A stretch of DNA of 64,000 nt from a bacterium (lineage in GTDB: Bacteria; Myxococcota_A; Polyangia; Nannocystales; Nannocystaceae): the NCBI GenBank assembly GCA_024742475.1, contig JANSYI010000012.1, forward strand, positions 161,698 through 225,697, written 5' to 3'. Each line of letters opens with the position of its first letter. Position 1 is the stretch's first letter. Under the pieces are notes generated by a model that was not told the DNA's origin, did no database searches, and worked only from the letters and a program-made list of their open reading frames with translations. Shown in pieces: positions 8,943-17,424 of the stretch. The translations under genes were made by a program, and so were the position numbers.

Positions 8943-9339
8943 CTCGTTCCTCACTTCGCGGCCTCGAGCGCAGAGACAACTCTGCTCTTGCACAAGCGGG
9001 AAACGACACTCGAAGGACACGCTCCTCGTCGGGCTTCCAACTCCCGATAGCGTCCACGAGGACCTCCAAGTATGCGCGAAGCTCAGCCTGTGGGAGTCGC
9101 GGAACATCGGCATGAGCCAGCACGACCTGCCGGGCATCGACCCAATGCATATCCAGTAGGCAGTCGAAGAGGGCGTCCCAGTTGAAACCGAAGTAGCCCG
9201 GCAACCGTAGGCTCTCCGAAAGGGCGGTGAGGAGTTCAGCCTTCGTGGAGAGACCCCGGGGGAGGCGGACGACGAAGACATCGGATGATGCCTCGGACAG
9301 CCCGCCCTCGACGAACTCGAATGGCAGGTCTGTTGGCAT
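8929..9339 (-). CDS. Barstar-family inhibitor-like protein, 136 aa
   Basis: The segment GYFGFNWDALFDCLLDM near residues 50-66 matches the barstar core, where an aromatic-rich helix (YFGxNWDAL) forms the barnase-binding surface. The flanking strand-helix pattern also fits barstar_like proteins. Such proteins bind and neutralise ribonucleases or other toxins in the cytoplasm. ATG 9339 is preferred to an upstream start at 9432 because the family begins just before this point and AGCGGAG lies upstream. The C-terminal tail is Arg/Ser/Glu-rich. No partner nuclease is visible nearby, so this looks like an orphan immunity gene. It begins a block whose codon use differs from its surroundings. Confidence 0.75.
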   Translation of the reverse strand: MPTDLPFEFVEGGLSEASSDVFVVRLPRGLSTKAELLTALSESLRLPGYFGFNWDALFDCLLDMHWVDARQVVLAHADVPRLPQAELRAYLEVLVDAIGSWKPDEERVLRVSFPACARAELSLRSRPRSEERDERS

Positions 9340-9633
9340 CTCGCGCTCCGCTGAGTTCGAACGGCATGAAAGAGCCGTAGCGTCCCAGTGTGTACTTACA
9401 CCGGCCGGTCCGACGCCCCAAGCCGCCTTCAACGAGCGTCAACGCCCCCGCTCCGCAGGGCATCTTCCACAGCCGGCCGAGCAGCAGCTCCGCCTCGACG
9501 CCGCTCCGCGAGTCCGCTGCCAGCGCCAACCCTCGCCCCGCGAAGTACCGGTGAACCCCCTCACGCCTCCTGCGCCCCGGCTCGCGGGATGCACCATCTG
9601 CCCTCCTGGGCGCACATACTGTGGGGCAGGGCG

Positions 9634-10692
9634 ATGCAACGGACCACACGGCAGATCTCACTGGGCTTGGCTCTCTTCACGCTCGCCTGCGGCGGGGACG
9701 AGCGCGCGGAGATGACCGGTGGTGACGCGGGCGGCGTCTCGCTTTCGGACGGTGGCATCGACCCGGGCGACGCGGGCTCCGACTCGGACGACGAGTCGAG
9801 CGGAGGCTCGGATTCGGGCGTCGATCCGACCGGGCCCGACCCCACCGCGGCAGGCGACGAGGGCGGGTCGGATGCGGGGTGTCGCGCGGTCGACCTGCTG
9901 TTCGTGATCGACAACTCGGGCAGCATGGAGGACGAGCAGGCCAACCTGATCTCGAGCTTCCCGGGCTTCATCGGCGCGATGAAGGACCAGCTCAGCGAGG
10001 ACCTCGGCTACCACGTCGGCATCACCAGCTCGGACCTCTACCCGGGCAACTTCGACTGCCCGCAAGAAGGCGCGCTCATCACCCAGACCGCCGGCGGCGG
10101 GGCGAGCAACGCCGCGTGTGGGCCCTACGCCTCGGGTGCCCGCTACATGACCGAGTCCGACGACCTCAACGCGAGGTTCAGCTGCGCCGCGCAGGTGGGC
10201 ATCGAGGGCGACGGCGACGAGCGCCCCATGCAGACCATGCTCGCCGCGCTCTCCGACTCGATGACCGGCCCAGGCGGCTGCAACGAGGGCTTTCTGCGCG
10301 ACGACGCGCTGCTCGTGGTCGTCATCATCACCGACGAAGAAGACGACCACGAGACCATGGGCTGCACCGGCATGGTCAACACAACGCCCTCCGACGGCTC
10401 CGCCGGAGAGCCCGACCAGTGGTTCGACCAGCTCGTGGCCGTCAAGGGCGGCGACGAGCGCAAGGTCGTCGTGCTCTCGCTCGTCGGCCCGCAGGGTCTC
10501 GCCGCCTGCCCCGAGCTGCAAAAGTGCGAAGGCGGCATCGAGGGCGCCGAGGTCGCTCACCGCATCATCGACTTCACCCAGCGCTTCACCTACGGCTTCG
10601 TCGGCCCCGTGTGCGAGCCCTACGGCCCGTTCTTCAGCGACGCGATCAGCAGCATCGTCAACGCCTGCGACGACTTCACGCCCGTCGGTTAG
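9634..10692 (+). CDS. von Willebrand factor A domain lipoprotein, 352 aa
   Basis: The signal peptide ends in the lipobox LFTLAC with Cys19. A Gly/Asp/Ser-rich linker runs to about residue 80. The vWA domain follows, with the metal-ion-dependent adhesion site D93-N-S95-G-S97 and a later ITDEEDDH segment that would supply the third motif. Several Cys residues in the domain suggest disulfides, consistent with a surface location. The start is ATG 9634; a CATACT sequence ends 13 bases upstream. The domain suggests metal-dependent binding of a protein or surface ligand. The next gene encodes another secreted Cys-rich lipoprotein, so the two may be expressed together. Confidence 0.88.
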   Translation: MQRTTRQISLGLALFTLACGGDERAEMTGGDAGGVSLSDGGIDPGDAGSDSDDESSGGSDSGVDPTGPDPTAAGDEGGSDAGCRAVDLLFVIDNSGSMEDEQANLISSFPGFIGAMKDQLSEDLGYHVGITSSDLYPGNFDCPQEGALITQTAGGGASNAACGPYASGARYMTESDDLNARFSCAAQVGIEGDGDERPMQTMLAALSDSMTGPGGCNEGFLRDDALLVVVIITDEEDDHETMGCTGMVNTTPSDGSAGEPDQWFDQLVAVKGGDERKVVVLSLVGPQGLAACPELQKCEGGIEGAEVAHRIIDFTQRFTYGFVGPVCEPYGPFFSDAISSIVNACDDFTPVG

Positions 10693-10693
10693 C

Positions 10694-10699
10694 TACACT
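10694..10699 (+). promoter_or_regulatory. TACACT -10-like box
   Basis: TACACT begins two bases after the stop of the vWA gene and ends seven bases before GTG 10707. It implies that the downstream lipoprotein can have its own leaderless transcript. Confidence 0.4.
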
Positions 10700-10706
10700 C
10701 GCGGGC

Positions 10707-11378
10707 GTGAGCGTCCTGCTGCGCAACTCGGCCTCGATCGCCCTCGTCGCCACCGTAGGGTGCGGCCCAAGCGTCGAGGACACGCCTTCGGACGCCTCGT
10801 CGGGGGCGACGGATGCCGCAACGACCTCGACCTCGACCGCTGCAGACAGCGATGGCGCCGACACGACGCGCGCATCCTCGAGCTCCTCGGACGCCTCGAG
10901 CAGCACCGGGACGCCCATGGGCCCGCCGTGCGGGGAGGAGATCTGCGCGCTCGATGAGTTTTGCAACTGGGGCAAGGACTCCTGCGGCCGCGAGCCACTG
11001 CCGCACGGGGAGCTCCCCTTCTGTGACGTGATCCCGCAGACGTGCGACGTCGCCCTGTTTCCCATCTGCGCCTGCGACGGCCAGACGTACGACAACGGGT
11101 GTGAAGCCGCCGCGCTCGGCATCGACGCTGACGCCAACGGCTCGTGCGCCCCGCCGGAGGGCACCTTCGCCTGCGGACATCGGTTCTGCCCGATCGGCAC
11201 GGTGTGCTTCATGGGCGTCTCCGATCTCATCGGTGGAGAGGACTACTACGCCTGCGAGCCGATGCCCGACGCGTGCCTGCCCGAGCCCGACTGCGACTGC
11301 CTGCTGGAGGCGCAGAGCTGGTGTTCGATCCCGAACTGCTCAGTCTTGCCTGGTGGCGATCTTCGCATCGACTGCTGA
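10707..11378 (+). CDS. Kazal-like Cys-rich lipoprotein, 223 aa
   Basis: GTG 10707 begins a signal peptide with the lipobox ALVATVGC (Cys19), then a Ser/Thr/Ala/Asp linker to about residue 75. The Cys-rich remainder contains CACDGQTYDNGCEAAALG at roughly residues 118-135. This is the signature of Kazal-type serine protease inhibitor domains (C-x-C-D-G-x-T-Y-x-N-x-C). A second Cys-rich segment follows. The protein is expected on the cell surface and could inhibit secreted proteases. The inhibitor function is inferred from the domain. The 3' end overlaps the end of the next gene, on the opposite strand, by 39 bp. Confidence 0.82.
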   Translation: MSVLLRNSASIALVATVGCGPSVEDTPSDASSGATDAATTSTSTAADSDGADTTRASSSSSDASSSTGTPMGPPCGEEICALDEFCNWGKDSCGREPLPHGELPFCDVIPQTCDVALFPICACDGQTYDNGCEAAALGIDADANGSCAPPEGTFACGHRFCPIGTVCFMGVSDLIGGEDYYACEPMPDACLPEPDCDCLLEAQSWCSIPNCSVLPGGDLRIDC

Positions 11379-12635
11379 GGACGCGCCCGCGTCGTCGCCG
11401 AGCGCCTCCTCGGCGGCGAGGCGCTCCTTGGGGTGGCTGATGTTGCCCGCGATCGTGCCGCCGCAGCGCGGGCAGACCGTGTCGTCGTCCGAGAGCGTCG
11501 TGCCGCACTTGGGCTCCGAGCAGCGGCTGTCGGGGAGGAAGCGCCCGACGATGAGGCCCAGCAGGCCCAGCCCGGCGGCGGCCATGCCGATCATGCCCAT
11601 GTCGATCTCGATGCCCGTGTTCATGCGCCCCGCGAGCATGCCGAGCATGGCCACGGGCAGGGCGAGCATCTTGGCCAGGCGCAGCGCCTTGCTTCGCTTC
11701 ACTCGAAACACCGGCTTGCCCTCGTTCATGCCGACCACGCCGGTGTCTTCGGGCTCGGGCGGCGCGTCGGGCTCGGCCTCTTCACGCTTGTCGAACACGC
11801 CCGAGGCAAACGGCGCAGTCAGGTCCTCGAGGTCCGGCGCCTCGCCCCAGCGCTCCTTGGGCGGTATGCCCAGCCGCGCGATCAAGTCGCCGGGCGCCTG
11901 CGTGAACAGGCGCAGCGTCTCGTCGAAGAAGCCGGCCTGGTTCGAGGGCAGCTGCTTGCTGATCCGCCGTCGCTCCTTGGGGGAGAGCTCGCGCGCAAAC
12001 GCCACGACGCCCAGCAGGAAGGACAGCGCCTTGGGTCCGAGCACACCCAGCTGCGACTTGGTCCGCTGCAGGCGCAAGGTGTCCGTCCGCGTCGCGCCGT
12101 GTTTGACCGCGGCCTCGGTGGTGAGGATGCCAAAGCCGAGAAAGACCGCCGTGACGTCGACGAGGCGCTGCTCGAGCACCGCGTTGCTCTGCGTGAGCCC
12201 GTGCCAGCGTCGCCACCCCTCCGCCGCGCCTCGGGCCGCCGCCGCGGCTGCGCGCTGCGGGTCGCGCAAGGTCGAGGCTCGGGCCGCGTAATGCAGCGTG
12301 TTGCCCTGCTTGCGCACGAACCACAGCGGCGCGCCGATGCCCGCGGGCGCCACCTGTCCGCCCACGTCGTCGTCGGGGTGCACCTGTACCTCCACGTCGG
12401 CCTCCTCGAGGTCGGCGTAGACCAGCAGGCGCATCAGGAGCCGCTCGAGCGACGGGCCGCCCCCATTCCACGGGTCGGGAAAGTAGGTCTCGTTCCCGAG
12501 CACGAGCGGAGCGAGCAGCAGGTGCTCGTGCCCGCGCGTGCGCACCAGCTCGGCGAGCTGCCCCACCAGCCAGCGCTGGTCGTCTTCGTCGGGAAGGAGG
12601 AACTTCTCCACGTCCCATGGCTCTTGCTCGGCCAT
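11340..12635 (-). CDS. Hypothetical membrane protein with C-terminal zinc ribbon, 431 aa
   Basis: ATG 12635 begins MAEQEPWDVEKFLLPDE. The first 300 residues form a soluble alpha/beta region that I do not recognise. Two hydrophobic helices follow near residues 345-365 and 372-390. A four-Cys zinc ribbon lies at about 398-420, of the form CSEPKC...CPRCGG. Such ribbons often mark cytoplasmic regulatory or scaffold proteins. The paired helices suggest the protein is anchored in the membrane with its ribbon inside. An upstream extension of the frame lacks coding character and overlaps the SGNH hydrolase gene. The 3' end overlaps the convergent Kazal-like gene. Confidence 0.7.
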   Translation of the reverse strand: MAEQEPWDVEKFLLPDEDDQRWLVGQLAELVRTRGHEHLLLAPLVLGNETYFPDPWNGGGPSLERLLMRLLVYADLEEADVEVQVHPDDDVGGQVAPAGIGAPLWFVRKQGNTLHYAARASTLRDPQRAAAAAARGAAEGWRRWHGLTQSNAVLEQRLVDVTAVFLGFGILTTEAAVKHGATRTDTLRLQRTKSQLGVLGPKALSFLLGVVAFARELSPKERRRISKQLPSNQAGFFDETLRLFTQAPGDLIARLGIPPKERWGEAPDLEDLTAPFASGVFDKREEAEPDAPPEPEDTGVVGMNEGKPVFRVKRSKALRLAKMLALPVAMLGMLAGRMNTGIEIDMGMIGMAAAGLGLLGLIVGRFLPDSRCSEPKCGTTLSDDDTVCPRCGGTIAGNISHPKERLAAEEALGDDAGASSAVDAKIATRQD

Positions 12636-12679
12636 CGCGACGAGGTGTCTAACACGACGGCGCGCCAGTCTGACCGGCG

Positions 12680-14155
12680 CTACCCAATGGTGCCCGCGCA
12701 GGCCTCGTCGCCCTGCTCGCAGGGCAGCACCACCAGCAGGTATTCGCCGCTGAACGTCTCGCCGCCCGCACTGTAGGTGTCGACCACGATGTCCCACGTG
12801 CCGGCCGGGAGCGCGCCTTCGATGCGTCGATCGGCCCGCGCCACGCAGGCGTCGCCGTCTCCGCCAGCCTGCAGCACATGCACGTCGACGTCGACGCCGT
12901 CGCGGTCGAGCACGAGGATGCGCAGCGCGGTCGGGGCGTCGAGCTCGAGGCGGTAGCGCACCTCGGGGCCCGACTCGTCCGCGTCGTCGCACGGTGGGTA
13001 GGCGTCGATTGCCGTCGTGGTCGCACGCGAGGTGTCACCGCTGTGGGCGAAGGGGAACGCGTCCACGAGGACGGGCGAGCCTTCGGTGCCCTCGCCGCTG
13101 AACAGCGGGGCGTCCTCGTCGAGGCTCGGCGCATCGTCGACCACCACGGCCATGCCGCGATCGAGCGCCTCGAGTGCGACGAGGTTGCGCATGTTGTATC
13201 CCCACTGCAGCCCCTGCTCGGTCAGCCGGCAGGCGCCCTCGGGAAACGCTCGCAGGTGGATGCCGTCGCTGCTCAGCCCGTGCTCGGGCAGCGGATCGAT
13301 CGCCGCGTGGAGGTCGACGAAGGGCACCTGCCGGCTCTGCGCCATGCCGCGAATGACCGCGTTGTACGACTCGACCCACAGGTTCGCGCTCGCGCTGTCG
13401 CCCCGCCGCGTGATGCCGAACAACACCGGGATGGTGCCTCGGTCCAGCATGTCGTCGAGCAGGCTCATCATGGCCCCGTGAAAGGGGACCATCGCGCTGC
13501 CGTACGTGGCGCCGAGGTTCATGTCGTTGGTGCCGTAGTGCACCAGCGCCCACCGAGGGCTGATCGCGTCCCACTCCTGGTGCAGCGGCGACGGGTCGCC
13601 CTCGATGACCCACGCCGCGCTGCGGCCCGACTCGGCGGCGAGGGTGTCGCGGCCGAACGGGTCCGAGCCCGCTGCATCGCCGCCGCGAAAGTAGGCGAGG
13701 GCGTCGCCGATCTGCGCGTTGCGAGCCAGGTCCGCCGAGTCGTCGGACGAGAAGCAGTACAGCGTGCTCGCGCTGACCGTGCTCGACGCGCCCGCTTTGA
13801 GGAAGACGTCCTCGCGTGGGTCGGGCGAGCGGTCTGCGTAGGCGCGCCACCGGTCGGCGACGTAGGGCGTCACCGGCGAGTGCACGCGACCCTCGGGATA
13901 GCGGACCGCGGCGTAGGGCGGGGGCAGTTCTCCGCCGCTCGAGCTGTCGGACATTGCACCGGACGACCCCTCGGTCTCGGCCTCGCCTCCCGAGCTCGTG
14001 CTCTCGTCCGTGCTCGACGTCGAGCCGCCGGTCCCCGCTACCGTGCCCGAGACGCCCCCGCCGGACGTCGAGCCCTGCCACGCCTCGCCGCCGGGATCTT
14101 CAGCGCAGCCGACCAGCAGCGCGGCGCACAGCGCCAACCATCCCGCGCGGAGCAT
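12680..14155 (-). CDS. SGNH/GDSL-like hydrolase lipoprotein with C-terminal beta domain, 491 aa
   Basis: ATG 14155 gives a signal peptide with the lipobox ALLVGC (Cys17) and a Ser/Gly/Thr/Glu linker. Two SGNH hydrolase blocks are visible: HYGTND near residue 206 (block III, oxyanion Asn) and SSDGIHL near residue 293 (block V, catalytic Asp and His). The first block appears as KAGASST instead of GDS, so the nucleophile would be a Ser in a modified motif. The last 130 residues resemble bacterial pre-peptidase C-terminal domains, with VDVDVHVLQ and TWDIVVDTYS strands. It is likely a secreted esterase or lipase acting at the cell surface; the substrate is unknown. A TACGCT box lies five bases before the start. 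Confidence 0.8.
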   Translation of the reverse strand: MLRAGWLALCAALLVGCAEDPGGEAWQGSTSGGGVSGTVAGTGGSTSSTDESTSSGGEAETEGSSGAMSDSSSGGELPPPYAAVRYPEGRVHSPVTPYVADRWRAYADRSPDPREDVFLKAGASSTVSASTLYCFSSDDSADLARNAQIGDALAYFRGGDAAGSDPFGRDTLAAESGRSAAWVIEGDPSPLHQEWDAISPRWALVHYGTNDMNLGATYGSAMVPFHGAMMSLLDDMLDRGTIPVLFGITRRGDSASANLWVESYNAVIRGMAQSRQVPFVDLHAAIDPLPEHGLSSDGIHLRAFPEGACRLTEQGLQWGYNMRNLVALEALDRGMAVVVDDAPSLDEDAPLFSGEGTEGSPVLVDAFPFAHSGDTSRATTTAIDAYPPCDDADESGPEVRYRLELDAPTALRILVLDRDGVDVDVHVLQAGGDGDACVARADRRIEGALPAGTWDIVVDTYSAGGETFSGEYLLVVLPCEQGDEACAGTIG

Positions 14156-14160
14156 GCCCA

Positions 14161-14166
14161 AGCGTA
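14161..14166 (-). promoter_or_regulatory. TACGCT -10-like box
   Basis: TACGCT on the minus strand ends five bases before ATG 14155. It supports this start over the in-frame ATG at 14203. Confidence 0.4.
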
Positions 14167-14207
14167 CCAGCCGTGCGGTCCGGGCCGGGCGCCATCGCGA
14201 CATCCTG

Positions 14208-15458
14208 CTAGCGCTGCCGCGACTTGCACTGCGACTCGTGCGGCTGGCACTTGAAGCGAACGTGCATGTGGTCGACGTGCCCCTTGACGTGCTGCATCAC
14301 GGGGGTGCCCGAGCCGGTGGGCGCGGGGTACTCCATCCACCGCTTCAGCGCGCTCTTGGGCATGAGGTTCTGCGACACGGCATACTCGTGCAGCAGCTTC
14401 TGAATCTCGCGGTCGACGTAGATGACCTCGACCTGTCCGGTCTGCACCAGCATCGACATGAGCGCCCACGTCTCCTTGGCGTCGAGGTTGCGGCTGTTCA
14501 TGACCCGCCAGTTCAGCTCCTCGCCCGAGGGCAGGATCTGCATGTAGCCCAGGTCGACGTCGCGACCCGACTGGTGGGTGGAGTGGGGCTTGAGCCGTCC
14601 CCCGTTGCGGCTGGACATGTTGCCCACCAACACCGGCTGGCTGTGCCCCGTCTTTGCCCAGCGGCGCAGCACCTTGTCGAGCACGGCCACCGTGTGGGCT
14701 GTCGCAAACGACTTCCAGCCGATCATCTTCATGACGCGGCCGGGCCCATCGACCATCGGCACGCCGCCGGCGAGCTTGCCGTTGCTCGGCGTCCCGATCG
14801 ACTGGCTCTGCCGATCGTCATCGGCCGAGTACACGACGACCGCCGTCTTGGGCGGGAGGTCCTGCTCGAGCTTCACGCCCGGGTTGAGCGCGGTGATCTC
14901 GTGGTGAAAGATCTTGTAGAGGTTGGCGACGTTCTCGAGCGTGCCGCCGCGGCGGACCGTGTACTTGACGGTGCTCGGCGCCGCGAAGTCCTTGGCCCAC
15001 GCCGCGGCCTTGGGGCGGGGGTCGAACGCGCCGGCGTCGAGGGGCTCGGGCTCGCCCGGTGCGTCGGGGTCGACGTCGCGGACCTCGGGGGTCTCGGCCG
15101 CGGGCTCGGGGGCTGGCGCCTCGTCGGGCGTCGCCTTCTGCCGCGCTTCGCCAGGCTCGTCGCGCACGGAGGGGAGCTCCTCCTCGGACTCGGTCTCGGT
15201 CACCGCGGCGCTCGGCGGCTGCGTCGAATCCTTCGCGTCGCATCGCATCATGCCGAACAGGCCCCACAGGGCGCCGGCGGACGCGAACAGGACCAGCCCG
15301 ATCTTGGACCGCGGCTGCTCGGCCTGCTCTGCCCGTTCGGCCGCGACCGCCTCGGCTGGGCTCGCGTCGGCGTCGGCGGTCTCGTCACCCTCGGGGACGT
15401 CCTCCTGGGCGGAGATGTCCTCGGGCAGCTCGTCGTCGCTCGTCTCGTCGTTCGACAT
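14208..15458 (-). CDS. mepA: LysM-containing MepA-type murein endopeptidase, 416 aa
   Basis: The protein has an acidic cytoplasmic N-terminus, one membrane helix at about residues 53-71 and an acidic Pro-rich linker. A LysM-like domain near 165-215 begins YTVRRGGTLENVANLY. The C-terminal domain carries HSTHQSGRDVDLGY near 290-303 and HVDHMHVRF near 394-402. These are the His/Asp zinc ligands of penicillin-insensitive murein endopeptidases (peptidase M74). The enzyme would cut D-Ala to diaminopimelate cross-links in peptidoglycan. Unlike the classic soluble MepA, this one is membrane anchored and has a peptidoglycan-binding module. ATG 15458 was chosen because the extension upstream has no coding character. 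Confidence 0.88.
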   Translation of the reverse strand: MSNDETSDDELPEDISAQEDVPEGDETADADASPAEAVAAERAEQAEQPRSKIGLVLFASAGALWGLFGMMRCDAKDSTQPPSAAVTETESEEELPSVRDEPGEARQKATPDEAPAPEPAAETPEVRDVDPDAPGEPEPLDAGAFDPRPKAAAWAKDFAAPSTVKYTVRRGGTLENVANLYKIFHHEITALNPGVKLEQDLPPKTAVVVYSADDDRQSQSIGTPSNGKLAGGVPMVDGPGRVMKMIGWKSFATAHTVAVLDKVLRRWAKTGHSQPVLVGNMSSRNGGRLKPHSTHQSGRDVDLGYMQILPSGEELNWRVMNSRNLDAKETWALMSMLVQTGQVEVIYVDREIQKLLHEYAVSQNLMPKSALKRWMEYPAPTGSGTPVMQHVKGHVDHMHVRFKCQPHESQCKSRQR

Positions 15459-15552
15459 GGCGGTGCGCGATGGTCGGACGAACACCGGGTCCGATGCAAG
15501 AAAGTCGGCGCGCTGTTCGCACAACGCGCCGCACTCGGTCACTCCATACGGT

Positions 15553-17367
15553 CTAGAGGTCGACCCAGGTGCCCGTGGCGGCCGGTGCCTCGTCCAGCAC
15601 GTAGATGCGGTTCGGTTCGGCCCGCGGGTCGACGTCGGCGCCCTTGTCGAGGTCGATGACGTGCCAGCCGAACAGGCCTGTGCGGAGGTCGCCCGCCTCG
15701 TCCCAGGTCAGCGCCCCGGACACGCCCTGCAGATCGACCGATCCGCCGTCGACCACGAGCGCGTTGCGGGCGTCTTCGATGAAGGACAGCGTCGCGCCGC
15801 TGAACGAAATGGCGGTGCCGTCGGGGTCCATCAGGCGGGGGAACGCGGTGGCGATGGCGGGTCCGGTGACGTCGTCCGCCTCGGCCACGGTGGACATGGC
15901 GAACAACGTCGCAAGCGCCGCGTCGTACGAGAGCGCCGCGGTCGTCAGCGCGTCTTCGTTGTTGAAGCGAATCCGGTAGCGGATGTTGAACGCGTCGAAG
16001 TTCATCTCGTCGAAGATGATCGGCGAGAAGCCCTCCATGTTCGCCGTGATGACCGGCTTGAGCGGCTCGAGCGGACCGGTGCCTGGGGTGGGGCCGATCT
16101 CGTTGATCATGCGCTCGAGCTCGGCGATCGAGCCGTGGCTGAAGTGGAAGACCGGCAGCGGTGGCTGGTCGATGGCCCACGCGCTGAAGTAGGCGTACAG
16201 CAGCGCCTGCGTCTCCGACGTTCCGATGAAGATGATGTCGGTGAAGTGATCTTCGCGGTCGACGTAGTCGGCCGGCAGCGTGGCGAAGGCGCCGGCGATG
16301 GTGGCTCCGTACGAGGCCAGCAGGTCTTCTTGGTTGTCGAAGATCGCGGGGTTCTCGTAGGTCGCGAAGTGGATCTCGACGCCCCCGAGCCCGTCTTCGA
16401 GCGGCGTTTGAATCGCCCCGAGCAGGCCCGCCCCGTAGGCGTCGTCCTTGGCGAGTACGAGCAGCCGAGCGAGTTGCGTCTCGGTGGGCTCGGCGCGCCG
16501 CTCGAGCATGCGGTCGATGATGCCGTTGGCCTGGTAGGTGTCGGGGGAGATGGTGCGCCACACCAGATCGGCGTCGTCGAGCTCGGTGATCGAGGTCGCG
16601 GTCGCGGTGGGCGTGATCATGAAGACCTCGTTGTCGATGGTGACGTCCTGCGCCACCGCGAGGACCGACTCGCTGAAGACCGGACCGACGATCGCGGGCA
16701 CCCCGACGTTGGTCGTGAGGTGGGTTGCGGCCGCGACTGCGGCATCGGTGCCCGCGGTCGAGTCGCAAGCGACCCACGCGACCTGCCGGTCGCCTTGCAG
16801 CGAGGTGTTGTCGTTGAAGTCTTCGACGGCGAGCTGCACCGCGTTCTCGAGGGGCTGCACGAGGTCTTCGAACGCTCCCCCGGTGGGCATGATCGAGCCG
16901 AGATAGACGACGGTGTTTCGGTCGAAGTCGTCCTCGGGGTACTGCACCTGCTGGCACTCGGCGGAGAGCAGCTCGAGGCAGATGTTGTCGGGACCGCAGC
17001 GCTGGTCGGTGGAGCAGTCCGTGTTCTGGGTGCAGCCGGTGACGTCGGTGTCGGTGTCGTCGGTGTCCGTGTCGGTGTCGCCGGTGGTCGTGTCGGAGTC
17101 GGTCGTCGGATCGCCCGTGGTCGGACCGGAAGTCGGCAGGACGGTGGTGGCGGTGGGGGTGGTGTCCGTGGTCTCACCGCCGGTGGTCGGGTCGGTCGAG
17201 TCCGAGGCGCCGCCGGGCGGCATGCAGATGTTGTCGACACACGACCCTTGCCCGTTCGAGTAGACGCACTCGTCGTCGCTCGAGCACGGCTGTTGGTCGT
17301 CGAGGCCGAGCGACAAGCTGCAGCCACCGAGTAGTACGGACAATCCCAACCAGAGTTCGTGTTTCAT
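15553..17367 (-). CDS. Type 1 periplasmic binding protein-like lipoprotein, 604 aa
   Basis: The signal peptide has a lipobox LLGGC (Cys16). Two short Cys-rich segments flank a Thr/Asp-rich linker that ends near residue 115. From about residue 150 the sequence follows the Leu/Ile/Val-binding fold: VVYLGSIMPTGGAF, NAVQLAVEDFN, VPAIVGPVFSES and DDAYGAG. Lipoproteins of this kind usually bind small solutes for ABC transporters or receptors, but no permease or ATPase gene is nearby. A sensory or scavenging role is therefore possible. The ribosome site GAGGGA lies about 12 bases before ATG 17367. The Thr/Asp linker is shared with other lipoproteins in this window. Confidence 0.87.
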   Translation of the reverse strand: MKHELWLGLSVLLGGCSLSLGLDDQQPCSSDDECVYSNGQGSCVDNICMPPGGASDSTDPTTGGETTDTTPTATTVLPTSGPTTGDPTTDSDTTTGDTDTDTDDTDTDVTGCTQNTDCSTDQRCGPDNICLELLSAECQQVQYPEDDFDRNTVVYLGSIMPTGGAFEDLVQPLENAVQLAVEDFNDNTSLQGDRQVAWVACDSTAGTDAAVAAATHLTTNVGVPAIVGPVFSESVLAVAQDVTIDNEVFMITPTATATSITELDDADLVWRTISPDTYQANGIIDRMLERRAEPTETQLARLLVLAKDDAYGAGLLGAIQTPLEDGLGGVEIHFATYENPAIFDNQEDLLASYGATIAGAFATLPADYVDREDHFTDIIFIGTSETQALLYAYFSAWAIDQPPLPVFHFSHGSIAELERMINEIGPTPGTGPLEPLKPVITANMEGFSPIIFDEMNFDAFNIRYRIRFNNEDALTTAALSYDAALATLFAMSTVAEADDVTGPAIATAFPRLMDPDGTAISFSGATLSFIEDARNALVVDGGSVDLQGVSGALTWDEAGDLRTGLFGWHVIDLDKGADVDPRAEPNRIYVLDEAPAATGTWVDL

Positions 17368-17424
17368 TCCAAGTCCCTCGACGATCCGTCGGCTTCGTTT
17401 GCTCGGCCCATGACCGAAAGACCG

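Noticed and set aside
9236..9661. A minus-strand open frame overlapping the barstar-like start and the 294-bp gap upstream, considered as a partner nuclease
   Set aside because: No barnase-like or other toxin motif is visible, and it overlaps both neighbouring genes. I see nothing else firm in 9340-9633 apart from the CATACT sequence before 9634.
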